A DNA stretch of 64,000 bases, from assembly GCA_013398015.1 (NCBI GenBank), contig VZRR01004731.1, positions 185,911-249,910 on the forward strand, in the 5' to 3' direction. Origin of the DNA: Oreocharis arfaki. Lineage: Eukaryota > Chordata > Aves > Passeriformes > Paramythiidae. The notes beneath the pieces are model-generated. The model saw only the letters and a list, made by a program, of their open reading frames with translations, did no database searches and had not been told where the DNA came from. Both the position numbers and the translations under genes were made by a program. How positions within the stretch are numbered: position 1 is the stretch's first letter; each line of letters starts with the position of its first letter. Of this stretch, positions 49,740 through 62,282 are shown piece by piece.

Positions 49740-50240
49740 CTTTGAATTTAGGATCGGGTTGGGGTCATTTTGTAAAGAAAATAATGTTCCAGGCCCATCA
49801 CAATTTGTGAAAGTCAGGTTAGAGTAAAAGCAAAATTCCCCATCGTCCTCACAAGATTTCTCGCCCTGTTCTTTTGTGAATACGCTAGAATGGGTGATGG
49901 ATGGGAGGCTGCCCCTTTCTAGAGTCCTTGCTGTGTTTTGTGATAACTCATTATATTTCTTTCTTTACAAATAGCCCCATTAACGCTCCAGAATTGAACA
50001 GAATCATAAAGCTTGAAACATCCCACTCCCATTCCGGTGGAGCTAGAGGTATTGTTTCATGAATTACAGAGCTGCCAAAACCTGATTTATCCAAGCGAAG
50101 CCTTCAAAGCCGAGTCACAGATATTTATTTATTTATTTGGGATTGTAAAAGAAAATACTTTTTACTGAGATAAGGATGATATAACCTAGCTACAGCTTTA
50201 TTTAAATTGAATTATGTCTCTTTTATATTTCTTCAACAAG
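49740..50240. promoter_or_regulatory. Candidate conserved non-coding block
   Basis: A non-repetitive block without open frames, containing motif-like words such as tcatgaattacagagctgcc, cattaacgctccagaattg and ttgtgataactcattatatt, and a short ATTT run (about 50123-50138). By eye its texture resembles conserved enhancers. Confidence is low because no comparison is possible here. Confidence 0.22.
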
Positions 50241-50598
50241 ATGGTTGATGGAAATGTTTCAGTCCTTGTTTTTTTGGGGCTGAACTAAAAACCTTATTAA
50301 ACCATTTATAGAAAATTTACAAAACAGAAGAGAGTCAAGCTCTTTCAAAGTCTCTGTGGCCTCAAAACCTTATATATTCTGAGATTAGATGTCACTCTTA
50401 GTCAGATGATTCTAAACAAGACTACTATAATCCTCTCTGTTATGGAGATATTTATTTTTGTCTGAAAAACTTCAAAGCAGGCCGTGACAGATAATCAAAA
50501 TCAAAATTTGCATTCCAATGAGAATTTCTTTTTAATAAAGAAGAATAATTCTCACAGTTCCTCTCTGAAGGAGAACTGAGATCACTTACTTCAAGTTT
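50241..50598. other. AT-rich non-coding DNA
   Basis: AT-rich sequence with no recognisable feature on either strand. Confidence 0.5.
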
Positions 50599-50636
50599 GG
50601 GGGGTTTGGGGGCCTGGGGTTTTTTGGTTTTTTTTA
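50599..50636 (+). repeat. G-run/T-run low-complexity tract
   Basis: Runs of six, five and four G, separated by TTT and CCT, are followed by T6-GG-T8. Three long G runs plus a GG pair could in principle allow a G-quadruplex on the plus strand, but a fourth long run is missing. Confidence 0.7.
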
Positions 50637-53600
50637 ATCTCCCGCTCGTCATTATCCAGTAAAGTTTTTGCAACTTTTAAGAAGAAATGCTGCACCAAGT
50701 CAAGAAACACAGCAATGAAACCCAAGCATTGCATTTTTCTTCAGAATTTTTCCCCAGAATGAACAAAACAGCCAGGGATCACCATCAAAACATAGTCCTA
50801 CAACTGCCTTCCTGGGTGAATACTCTACAATATTTTCCACAGCTAACTGAAGCCAGCATTCAATGGAAGCTGAGCATGCCTGGGCAGGGAAGGAACCTGT
50901 TTTTCCTTGTGTGCATGCTTTTTTAAATGTTTCTATGTTTGCTTTTTGCATTGGGGGTGGCAATGAGGTGCTCTGTCTGTGGACGAGGACCTCAGCACGG
51001 CAAACCCTGCATTGCACCAAAATATCTGATGCCTTAAAGACATCTGGAGCATCTCCTCAGGGGCAGCTGAAGACACCTTGCATCCTTATAGACTGGATGT
51101 GCTCAGCCTGGGCTGGCAGCTCACCTAGGGGTGCTACAACAGTGATATTGTCCTACCTCCCCCCTTCCCTCTGTAAACTGCTTTTGGGAAGGAGAGACAT
51201 TTGGTAGCAAATGCAGTGCATCACTGAGAGCCAAGACCACTGCTGGCTGGCTCTTTATAGGGGCTGTGCACAGCTGAGGGAAGGTGCTTTTCCACTTCCA
51301 AGTAAAGCACCAGTCTGGCCTGAACCTTGCTGTAGCACAGATCTCTTTGTCCTTTCAGAGTGTTACTGCTTCCTTCCTTTCTATATTATTAACAAAAAAT
51401 TAAATACCCAGAACCAATGATACGTCTAAATCTGTTCATAGAACTATACTGGAGCTTCCAGATTCCCAGCTTCTACCAATAATGCTGAAATGGTGGCACC
51501 ATTCCCCTTTCTGATGCAAACCTCCTCTAATGCCACTTCAGGAGTCCTTCTCTCCTCCCAGGGACACAATCAGATAAAAATGTCTGCAAGTCTCACAGGT
51601 GGGACTGTTTAGATTTTGCCTACGTGTTAGTAGCTCACAGAAATACACAATTTGCAGACCCCGAATCATCAGTTTCTTCAGTTACTGAATTACACCACAA
51701 GTTAGCCTTTCTTTACAAAGAGTTTGCTGTGTGGAAATCAAGGCCAGCTGCAGCAGGAAGAGTGAAAAGCAGCACAGTCAGAAAGGGTGGTCCAGCAAAC
51801 CCCCAGTGCTTTTGCCAAGAGCTCTGGAAAGAGCCACACAGAAACACCCCTGAACAGAAACAACCTCAGGCTTCCACTTACTGTCACTGGGGCTTTGTAC
51901 CAGAGGAATCCACTTCATCCCCTGGGAAATGAAAGGCAGCACAGGACAAGGTGCCAAGAAACTAGGTTCTGTCTGGTGGGACTTTCTGAAGACGCATAAC
52001 AGCTATTTACCTTTGTTTGGTAAAAGCCAAAGAGGCAACAGGCATCTGAGAATAGCATCTTGCCAGCCCGAAGTGGCCATGCAACACCTCTCTGAGATAC
52101 AGCGTTTGCTGGCTGCTGTCACAGGGGCCTGGAGAGCAATCTTTGCTCTCAGCACCTCTCCCCATCGCAGGCTTGCGTAGTCCCCTGGATGCAAAGCTGA
52201 TTTTGTACCTCTTTTGTTATGTAAATGAGATACTAAAACACTTCTCAGATCCTCTAAGGCAAAAGGGCTGCCTGTAAAAACCTCGCTTCTGTGTGTCGGG
52301 CTGGTCAGCTGGTCCATCCAATCCCCTTCCAATTTGCTGGGATTTATTTTTACATTTCCTTTTCAGGCAATGCATCCTGGCCCACATAGGTTTTCACTCA
52401 CTGTTACACAATTGCTTTGTTAGCGCCTCTATTTATTTATTGTTTTATTAGTGGTCATTCCAGAACAACATTGTGTTGAAACACAGATGAAGGAAACCTT
52501 AAAAAAAAAAAAAGTGACTGCGCACTACATGGGCTGCTTTGATATTCTGATCTCACCCCGTTTAAGTACAGTTCTTGAAAGTGAAGGACATTGGTGTGAG
52601 TCCATCTCAGTTAAATGCTAGCTTTGCTCATTTAACGATGCAATGGGCACACTTGGCTGTGTTCACTAAAATCTTGTTTGATACCAATTAAGCCTTTAAA
52701 AAAATCCATTAATAGTCCGAACACCTCTCAAACTCACTCTTCAATTTCTTTTGAAAAGACTCAAAGTTGGATAAAACTGAAAAAATCTGCCAAAGATTCA
52801 GTGAAAAGGGGCTGATTTGGAAAAAATGGTAGTTTTAATAATGATAAACCTCTGAATACCTTTAAAGTATGGCTCTAAATCTGTCTCTATCCTCTTTACA
52901 TCTTTAACTTTATCCTGCGTAATGCACTAGGCACAATTTTCTTCTTGGAACAATCTCTTGTAATTGAAACTTTCTTAAAGGGCTACTGAGGAAGAACAGT
53001 CAAGTCTTGAAAATGGGAATTCTTTTTCCTTGGATACACCATCTCCATTTCAGATCTTTCATCTAGGGCCTATTCGGTGTCAGCCTTCATTTTGATGGGA
53101 ATGCATAGCCAAAATATTTGGAAGAGCAGAAGAAGAAAGAATACTTCCTCTTCCACCTTGCAATCACACTGCCTTAAAGATCATCAAGCTTTTATTCCAT
53201 GCCTTGCTGACACATAATTTTTGAGGCCATTTACTCCTTTGGTAGGAAGGTTTGCTTTCACTTTTGTCTTTTTACAACAAAACAAAAAGATTGCAATAAC
53301 GAGACCCAATGCCTGCAGCCTGCCTTGGTTTATTTTATTTTAAGTTTTTTGGGTTTTTTTTCTGAAACTCCCACAGGTCCTAGTTCCCGCTGAACAAGAA
53401 CATGCTTACATCTCACTTGCAAAAGTATACCACAAGATTGGCTTGGAAAAACAAGGTAGGCTAAAGCAGAGAGCATTTTTGCTGAGGGCTGACAGAGCAC
53501 ACCCTTGGGACAGCAGGACCCTGGTGGCCAACATGACAGACATAGAGCAGAACAACAACCACTTTTGGGGAGCTGCCCTGACAAAGCTTCAAGTGGCACC

Positions 53601-54268
53601 AGGGTACCTATTATGGCTGCTCCTCTATTTCTAAGCAAAATGATATCAAACACACAGAAAAGACAGCCAATAATGAGAAACTTGCAGCTGTTCTCGAAGA
53701 AAGACTTTTTTTTATTGTACCCCAATCCAAAATACTTTAAACCAGTTTTATCAATAGCGATAAATCAGTACGATGATATGATGTCTCTTTAATCTTTTCT
53801 AAAACAAAATTTTTTGAACTTTTGAGCATGGCCTTCCCAAATGGGTTAGGTCTTCTAAGACAGCATCAAACCTTCTTTTCCTTGCTTCCCATGTCAGCCC
53901 GAATCCCAATAGTTATGAAGCATAAAAAAAAGTTCAAAGTAAAATATAAATTACCATCCCCTTCAAACACAAGTAGAAGTCTTATTAAGTCTCTAGTGCT
54001 TGAATCACGTCCCATGTCTGTTCTTTAGACCTTTCTTCCTTTGTGAGGCATAAATGGACACATCTTATTGATTTTCTTTCAACCTGGATCACCTCGATTG
54101 CTGTGAATATGGCAGACAAATCCAACTCATTCTCCCGCAGGGAACGAGGAAGAATGCAGACGAGAAGCTGGGGAAAGTCTTCTCACAGTGGGATACCAGG
54201 AGTCATTACGCAAAAAAACCAAGTCTAACTGCTTGTAATTCCAAGACCTTTTTCTTTTCAGCTCCTTC
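50637..54268. other. Unique non-coding DNA, nothing recognised
   Basis: No convincing exon or transposon. Within it, 52370-52720 contains an AT-rich, motif-dense segment (attgctttgttagcgcctct, tatttattgttttattagtg) that might be regulatory, and a 13-base A run lies at about 52501-52513. Frames of up to 131 codons (53725-53330, minus) are unassigned and overlapped antisense. Confidence 0.57.
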
Positions 54269-54272
54269 AAAA

Positions 54273-54310
<38 letters not shown>
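54269..54310. repeat. A8 followed by a T34 homopolymer
   Basis: Eight A are followed directly by 34 uninterrupted T. It is the longest homopolymer in the window. The right flank shows no reverse-complemented polyadenylation signal or gene-like sequence, so a minus-strand processed pseudogene is not supported. The exact length is unreliable in most sequencing data. Confidence 0.9.
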
Positions 54311-54313
<3 letters not shown>

Positions 54314-55934
54314 GCTGAGAGCTCTTTCTTAAATTTTTTATGAATATCATTTTGGCTACCATATCAATTTCTGAGGGTGTTTTTGTTTAAAAAGAGGAGT
54401 ATCAAATAGGCCAGCGGCAGCTGCAAACTCTGATAAATACGTATAGTTAATGATGAGTGACTGTAAACAGACAGTGGTCAGAAAGAGAAAGTCAGAATAA
54501 GAGAAAGCATTGTTTGAAGCTTGACAAAAAAGCTAGTTAAAACTTTTTCCTTCTAACTTGGCTCCACTTTGTATTTTTTTTTTTATCATTTATAGACTTA
54601 CTTTTCTAAGGACAATTGTATGAAATGAAAGGAAGTGCAAAAGTAGAAAGATTTCTGTGCCTTACACCAAACCACTTACTGTACATGAAAAAGGGATTTA
54701 CTGAATCAATTTAGTTGTGTAGGGTTTTTTAAATCAAGTGAATGATTTCAGTGAAGTGGAAAAAGGTGGCAAGAATGTGCCCAAGCAACCCAAGCTTTGC
54801 TCCTGAAAGCAACAAAAAAGACACAATTGAAATGCAGTGGGACCTCTGTGGATGAATTAGACAGACTGTGTACAGACACTTTGCAGTGACAATCTGCTTC
54901 TGAAAGGGATATATTAAGTGCTAACTGCACTGAGGACGTAAATTGAAGACGCGATATCCAAGGACTAATTTCAAAGCACTTCTCCTTGTTAAATGAATTG
55001 CTGAAAGAGCAGGGTTTAAAAGACTTTGTTTTGTGTTAAAGGATTTGAGCTACACCTATCAGCAGAGCGCACCAGCAAACCAATGCTAACATAATAAACC
55101 CACCACTGTCTGATTACCATCCCCTCCTAATACCATCACAGCTGTAATGAGTTCAATTTCTCCAGTGGTTCTCAACACCCCCTGCAAAGCACTCTGTCCC
55201 AGTCTCCTGCCTCCACCACATAAAATTCACATCACTTTTGTACTGTGAGTGGAAAGTTCTAGGTCATTAGTCTAACCACATAAAATTTTAAAAAACAAGA
55301 TAATCAGCAGCAGGCTCTTAATGCTTTTTAATGACACGTTTAGACATCAGTAACTATATTTTCAGTAATTTAAAATGAGTTTTGAACAACATAAAATGGA
55401 AGATGCGGAAGAAATTGGAACTTTCTCGACAGACAAGTTTTTTATTGGTCTCGAGTTATATAATTTCACAAAGCTATTCTGATATCCGTCTGAAGAGAGC
55501 TTGGGGGATATCTCAGAATAATTCTTTCCACAAATATCCACCCAAGTAAGCAATGCTGTTTAGTCAGAACTCTCTCAGCAGGCAAGCACTAAGCCCTGCA
55601 TCACCTGTGTGCTCTCCCTTTCTGTGAACATTCAATGTGGTCACTGATCAGAAGGTCCACAGGAACACCGAGGGCAGACACAGCAGCGCAAACAGCACAC
55701 GTAAATATCTCAGTGACAGACACCGTGCTGCTCATAGCGTAGCACATAAGAAAGAACCAGGAGATAGGTATGAAGAACAGGAAAGGTGTAGTTAGGCAAG
55801 AAGGCACATCTTCTGGATTCACAAAAACACCAAAAGGAATTTCAAGAACCAAAATTATTATTCCCTAAGAAGAGCCAAATGACCAGAGCCTGAGGTCAAA
55901 ACAGTCTTTTTAGTGGGAAGCTGGCATCCTTTCT
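54311..55934. other. Unique non-coding DNA, possibly with a regulatory block
   Basis: The part 54950-55160 (for example aggactaatttcaaagcac and gctaacataataaacccacc) is non-repetitive and enhancer-like in texture, but this is a weak impression. No exon or transposon was identified otherwise. Confidence 0.5.
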
Positions 55935-56065
55935 TATAGCCCAGCAGGTAGTGCACTGCTCAGACACGCGTAGAAACAGAGTCAGGCTTTCTTTCACCTC
56001 AGACTTCTTGTATAACCTTGAACACATCCTTTATCTCCTCAGTACATCATTTCCTCTAAGTACAC
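55935..56065 (+). repeat. MIR-like tRNA-derived SINE remnant
   Basis: A tRNA-like start (tagcccagcaggtagtgcac) is followed at the expected distance by ataaccttgaacacatcctt, tatctcctcagtacatcatt and tcctctaagtac. This follows the MIR order 'GTGACCTTGGGCAAGTCACTTAACCTCTCTGTGCCTCAGTTTCCTCATCTGTA'. The Pol III B box region is not recognisable. The copy is old and plus-oriented. MIR-type SINEs predate the bird/mammal split, so an old copy is expected to be this diverged. Confidence 0.58.
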
Positions 56066-57780
56066 ATGAATATTGTAGGGCGTTATTCAAATATCGCAGT
56101 AGTGGGAATTATACAATAATCTAATAGAGTAATTTCAAGACTGGATGTTCAGAAGAATTTAGGCATATTTCCTCCTGTTTTAATTTTTAATAGAGACAGT
56201 AAAAGCAATGCATACAACTTGTAAGATCCAGCTATAGCACCTGGTAAAAGAATCCAGATGTTCTCGCTTCCAACAGCATCATTAAGCATGAGGCTGATGT
56301 GAAATATTTATAATGAAGGTGAATCATAGCCCACAGAGGAGGAATCTAGGGCTGTATCTTCTACCAGCATCAAGCACAAAAATGCAAATACACTGAACAA
56401 ATACTGCATTAACTTTCAAATCACACGTTCTGTGTCTTACAAAGTAAGACACAATTTAGTCCTGATGCAGGTGACAGATGGTAGCAGGAGACCACGAGTT
56501 TGGAACAAAGTGTAAAAAAACAGATTTTGAAGGAAACACACCCAACAGCCCAGGATGTAGGAGCTCACGGCTGTGAGTGACCTCCTGGGCCAGGGAGTAC
56601 CCTTTTCCATCTCACAGCAAAGGACATAATGAAATCCCTTTCTCAAATTTACCAGTTTCATCTCAAAATTGCTTCGGTTATTTGCGGCAGTCACTCTCAC
56701 TAAGGCTGTTCTGAGGATTAAAAATCATCTTATTTACAGGCCATTTTATTCATGCTTCATTCACACCCATTTATTCCTGTGCCAGCACTGACCCCTAACT
56801 TTACCTGCTCTCACCAGCTCCCAGCTTTTGTCCTACAACAAAGCAAGACAAGGCATATGGTCTCCTTTCAAAGATTAAGTTCTCCCTGTGTTACTTCCAA
56901 ACCCAATTAATCCTTAAATGTAGGAAGACACAACTCTATCATTGCTCCATGTCTCACAAGATCATTCACTACTTTCTTAATCTCTACTGGCAAGACTTCC
57001 CCTTATGCAGCAAGAGCCATTTCAACCACTTCCACTGCCCTATCATGTTGACGGTTCTTAACCATTGACATATTTGTCTCTCATTTCCAGCCCATGAGCT
57101 GACAGCAGAAACATTATTAGCATAATGATAAAAAATCTTAGTGCAGGTAGCACAGCAAGGCAGAGAACGTAGAGGTGCTGACTGCCTCCCAATACTGCAT
57201 TTGGCTCACTCATTCCACTTCCTAAACCACTCAACAAGCCCCATCACCCCCAGATACTACCCAAGTCTATCAACTTTTCTTGAAGAACAGTAATCCACAG
57301 TTTCTGCTGCCCCAGTGAAGCATAACACTCTCAGAAGCATCTCTGTGAGAAAGTAGTTAATAGTGTACATGAGTCATAAACCTTCCATAAATTAAAAATA
57401 AGAGAACAATACCTTTACTCTCCATAGGCACATCTAAGAAGTACATCTGTCCAAGAGCAGAAGTCTATTTAAAACACTGAGTTATTTACAATGGTTTCAT
57501 CATCCATACTTAAAAAACAATACTAGTTTAGAAGATGGACCACTGACTTCTTCTATAAACACATATCATAAACCATGTGACCTCAGAAGGAAGAAAATCC
57601 AAAAAGCCACCCACATACCCACCAGCACATTCATAACAAGGAAACAAATGCAGGTCACCTGAAAGATGTTTAAGACAGTCTTCATCCAAAAAAAAATTCT
57701 TAAGGACTGTGATTAAACTTTAGCATCAGGTCAAAATTTGATATACTCAATTTTAAAAAGTGTCTACAACCAAGCATGTT
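56066..57780. other. Unique non-coding DNA, nothing recognised
   Basis: AT-leaning sequence with short frames only and no recognised repeat family. It ends at the CR1 tail beginning at 57781. Confidence 0.6.
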
Positions 57781-58222
57781 AATCATGGAATCACAGTACT
57801 GCTAAGGCTGGAAAAGGCCTCTAAGATCACCAAGTCCAACCATTAGCCTAACTCTGCCAGGTCTACCACTAAACCATATCCCCGAGCTCCATATCTACCT
57901 GGTTTTTTCTGAAGACTTTCACGGATGGGGACTCTACCGCTTCCCTGGGCACCTGCTCCAATGCTTGACCACCCTTTCAGTGAAGAAACTTTTTTTACTA
58001 TCCAATCTAAACATTCCCTGGCACAGCATGAGGCTCTTCCCTCTTGTCCTATCGCTTGTTACGAGGAGGAAAAGACCAAACCCACCTGTCTACAATCCCC
58101 TTTCAGGCAGTTGTAGAGAGCAGTAAGGGCTCTCCCGACGCTCCTTTTCTCCAGACTAAATAACCCCAGCTCCCTCAGCCACTCCTTATAAGACTTGTGC
58201 TTCAGACCCTTTGCCCTTCAAT
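57781..58222 (-). mobile_element. CR1 LINE, 5'-truncated 3' end with microsatellite tail
   Basis: The left border is the reverse complement of the CR1 tail (aatcatggaatcacag). The body follows the CR1 3' region closely: ggctggaaaaggcctctaag, atcaccaagtccaaccatta, tcccctttcaggcagttgta, ctcctttaataa-free segment ttctccagactaaataaccc, and ends near ttgccctt. It is oriented minus and about 440 bp long, so it is 5'-truncated. Similarity to remembered consensus is high over the full length, making it the best-preserved and probably youngest CR1 of the window. No intact frame remains. Confidence 0.93.
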
Positions 58223-58841
58223 TACTCTAATAACGGTAAATAGGTTTTCAGCTGCTTTGTTAAATGAACTGTAAGTCTGAATAAAAGAGGAACTTCAGCT
58301 TCCTTTTTTAATGTTAGCTGTAATTTAAGAACTTGAAAAGAACACTGCACTGAAAATCTAGCAACTGTTAAAAGCAAACTATCAGATATACTTGTTTAAT
58401 TTTTTTTAAACAGCCCACTTTGTAAACACTCGTGCACTTGGTCAGCTGCAAAGTAAAAGTGTTGTTTAGCCTGGAGGCTGGGATTGAAGAAACCTGGGAG
58501 GCCAAGAAGATTGGAGAGGTAGAGATCTAGAATCCAGCTTTTTTTGTTGCAACAAGAGATGCACTGTGAGCAGAAATATAGCTCCACTCCCCTTTGGCAC
58601 CACTTTTGATATCTCTTTTTGGACCTTTGTGCAGCTATCTTTTTAGTAGCTGTTCATTTACTTTTATTGGTACGTCTGCTTCTTCTGCTCCCAAATCTGA
58701 GTTTTTATCTCTGTTAATATTGTTTATTTTTCCTCTCATGCTTGACCTGAGCCATGATCACTGAAACTGATGTAAAGACACCAGTCAGCTTCAGTCAGTA
58801 CTGAATTACACACCAGAAACTTGACCTTTGATAGGAAAGAG
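58223..58841. other. Non-coding spacer between two CR1 copies
   Basis: About 620 bases of AT-leaning unique DNA separating two same-orientation CR1 copies. No feature was recognised. Confidence 0.6.
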
Positions 58842-59290
58842 AATAACAGAGTGGGTTGTAAGCTGCCTCTAGAGACTGTCTAGTCTGCTCCTGCTTTACT
58901 CACAGCAGAATCAACAAGAGCACATTACTCAGAGCTGTGTCCAGCTGGGGTTTGAGCATCTCCAAGGATGGAAACCAAGCAACTTGTCTGGGCAACCTGT
59001 GCCAGTGTTTGACCACCCTCACAGTAAGAGTTTTTAATTTTTATGTGAAAATGTATTTTCTTGTATTTCTATTCATGCACGTTGGTTTTCTGTCCTATCA
59101 TTTGGCACCACTGAGCAGAGTGTGTCTCTGTCATCTTTACACCCTCTCATTAGGTATTTATACACATTGGGAAGATCCCCTTGAGCCCTGTCTTTTCTAG
59201 GTTAGGCAATTCCAGCTCTCCCTCTCATCAGTTGCTCTGATCCCTTAATCATCCACGTGGCCCTTTCCTGTACAAACTGCTGCATCTGTT
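58842..59290 (-). mobile_element. CR1 LINE, older diverged 3' fragment
   Basis: The order gggttgtaagctgcctctag, gtccagctggggtttgagca, tctccaaggatggaaacc, tgggcaacctgtgccagtgt, tgaccaccctcacagtaaga, tttggcaccactgagcagag and ggaagatccccttgagccc matches the CR1 3' region read on the minus strand. It is more diverged than the neighbour at 57781, with an AT-rich interruption at about 59028-59080 and no recognisable tail, so it is an older insertion of another CR1 subfamily. Confidence 0.85.
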
Positions 59291-62267
59291 GGCTACTAAT
59301 CACTGTCTGTACTTGAAGTTAAAATTATTATAAAATCATTTGAATTATACTCAAACTTAACATTACATCAGTGCTTTATATAAATGGATCTGAAAATTGA
59401 AGGAGCAACAACTGGAATTTTGTCTCCATTCACTTCTTCATTAAGCTATCCTCGACTAGCTCAGACTATGCTAATTCAAAAACTGAAGAATTTTACAAGT
59501 TGTCAGCTGGCCCAGTCATTAAAAACTAACAATTATTACCACACACATTCTCAGGATTTCAAGCACCAGTCTTGTCTCCAGTAACAAACTGCTTATCTGT
59601 CTGGCACAACAGTGGTCCTGAAGAGCTGATAATCACTGAAACAAAATGTACTTTAAGAGAAGTAAGTGGTGCATTAAACTGTACTCCAATTCCTTTCTCC
59701 CTGGCACTGATAAAAGTTCTGCTGGGCATTATTAGTTCCCACACACCTCTGTGATATCCCACACAGGGAAGGACAGTGAAGATCTACAGTCCATAAGAGC
59801 AATTTACCACGGCCCAACCCTCAACCAAAAACCCATTCTAGGACTCTGCTCCCACTCCTCAGGCAGTACTTAGTGCATCTCACTGGCATGAGACACCAGT
59901 ACGTATTTTCTGCTTCCAATAAGAAACTTGCTGCTCAGTTCAGAGGAGTACTGTCAGAATCCACCTAAAGTTACTTGGAGAACCTGGATAAACTTATTAA
60001 TGTAAGAACAGCTCAAGGAGGACTTTTCCAGCATAAACAGAGATATGGTGTCTTGCTTATGCACTCTTGCAAACCCCGGACTATCATCTCTAAGCCTGTG
60101 AAGTAGATGCTTATGTAGAAAACGGAGAAGAAAGGCAAGTTTTAGTGATTAACTGAGTAACCGTGGCATGAACTAAGCACTGCGTTCTGTAAAGTTGCTC
60201 ATGAGAGAGAGCAAATAAGAGCTGGCTGGAAAATATTGATAAAAAATTGTCTGAATTTTCTGATTTGTCACCACAGTACTATTTCACAAAATGGCGTAAT
60301 TTCAACAAACTTCTTGTTACCACTTTTTTCCCAGCAGGAAACCAGGTCTTTGGGATGCAGAGCACTGCAGGGATGCATGAAAACCTTGCAGGTGCTGTTT
60401 GATATGGATGCTTTTAAGGGGTGCCATTGCTGCTCATGCCTATCAGGAAAGTACTTGGTTCCAAAAGCGTCGGTGCTCCATCTTTCAAAAAATAATCAGA
60501 GCATGGTTTAAGCCAATCCTTCTGCTTAGTTTTGGGGGAGCTATATTTGGCTTGCTTTCTACTGAATCAGCATAAAAAATTATTTCTGGAAAACAAAATA
60601 ACTCTTCCAGAAGTAAGAGTGTACTTAGGGTCCAGCTGCATGGCAAGTGCAGTTAAAGTAATCAATACATCATTCCAAATCAGAATATGGATGATTTGGA
60701 TTCTATATAGGTAAGCATGCAGCAAAGGAGGTGAAACAGGTATAACTACCCCTTTTTGTCTCTATGTTTTTGGGTTTTTAAAAAATTCATGGAAGCTCTA
60801 GCATTCTTACTCTTGATTTTCATAGTTTTACTTATTGTTTTACTTCCCTACCATATCTCCTCTTCTTTAGATCTTCCTCAAACAAAGAAATACTCTTTCA
60901 AAATCTACTTTGCTCATTCTTGAAACTCTCTGTAGTGCTTGGGTAAGAGAAACCACTAACTACTGGCCCCTTGTCCAAAGCAAGGCATGGTGTTTTGTCA
61001 TGATGTCCAGTAAAGACCAGGTTGTTTTTCACCTATAGAATGCCACAATGAATTTGGGCATGTAGGTCATGGGTAGTTAAAGGGAGAAAAAAGTGTATAA
61101 TATGGCTTTTCAGGCATGGAATTCACCTCCTTTTTAGTCTCCTGTTGCTTTCCTCTGGCCTCCTGCTATCCCAAACCTTCCTGATGCCATGATGCAATCA
61201 AGCTGTTTTACCTGTAAGGGCTCTTTCTAAAGAATCACATTATCAAAATACTGGATAAAAAAAGTCCACCACTCTACTACACCAGTGAAGTTACGCAGCC
61301 CCCCATCTCAGCAGGAACTGAATGATGTCCTTCAGATTTCTACAGGTATTTATTTATATGCACATACAGGTATGTGCACCCTCCTGCCCATGGATGGTGT
61401 TACAGTGAAGAGGGCAGTACCAATTAACTTCTGTTTCATTTTGGATGCCACAGGCTGAAAACACGTGGCTGGAGTTTATTCTTGTGTCTGGATGGTTGTT
61501 GGATCTCAACTGTCCAGGAACAGCAGATTGTGTTACTGACCTCAACATTAATTAGGTGTTCCATGCACTGATAGACTAGGAAAGGCAAATAAGCTTTTCA
61601 GCATCTTATGTTTCACTAGAGGGTAAAGGCAACCAGAATATAAAGGACAGAGTACATAGCTAATTTCAATCTTAATGTCAATTTAGTGTATCTTCTCCTA
61701 CTTACTGCATAACAAAAATACATTTTTTAGTACAGTAAGAGCAATCATAATTACAATTAAAAGTGTAATTACAACAGCACAAAACATATTTTGGAATTCA
61801 TTTTGTGGCAGTTTTCTTAGGAGTAGCAAAATGAGATACAATTTCCCCCATATGCTTTGTTATTTCCCCAGTTCTAAAAAATCTTTATTAATTACATTGA
61901 TTACCTAATCAATACTCATTATATTCCTATTAGGAATAAAAGTCTTCTATGCACAGGAGAAAATGAGTTGGAGTGACTTAGATCCTGGTAAGATAAAGAA
62001 ACATCAATGTCCTTTGTGCTTGAGTCAAAGTGAGAGGTCCTGCTGCCAGCCTCATGCTCAGACTGCAAGGCCAGGCATGACTTTGTCTCTGTGGAACATG
62101 TTATATCAGGAAACATCCTTTTTCTTTATCTTCCTATCTTTCTTATTGACCAATTCCATCTTGGGTTTCTAGAACTTCATCTAATTGCTACATTTAATTA
62201 CTTTTCTTTTATTCAGTTAACTCTGTACTATTTCCCCCTTGCAAATTAGGAATAGAAATCTCTGGAT
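59291..62267. other. Unique non-coding DNA, nothing recognised
   Basis: No exon, RNA gene or transposon was recognised. Open frames of up to 91 codons occur on both strands and have no family resemblance. Confidence 0.6.
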
Positions 62268-62282
62268 ACACACACACACACA
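62268..62282. repeat. Short CA microsatellite
   Basis: Seven to eight AC units. Too short to be strongly polymorphic. Confidence 0.8.

Noticed and set aside
54311..54420. Processed pseudogene on the minus strand behind the T34 run
   Set aside because: There is no reverse-complemented AATAAA near the T run and no coding-like sequence in the flank.
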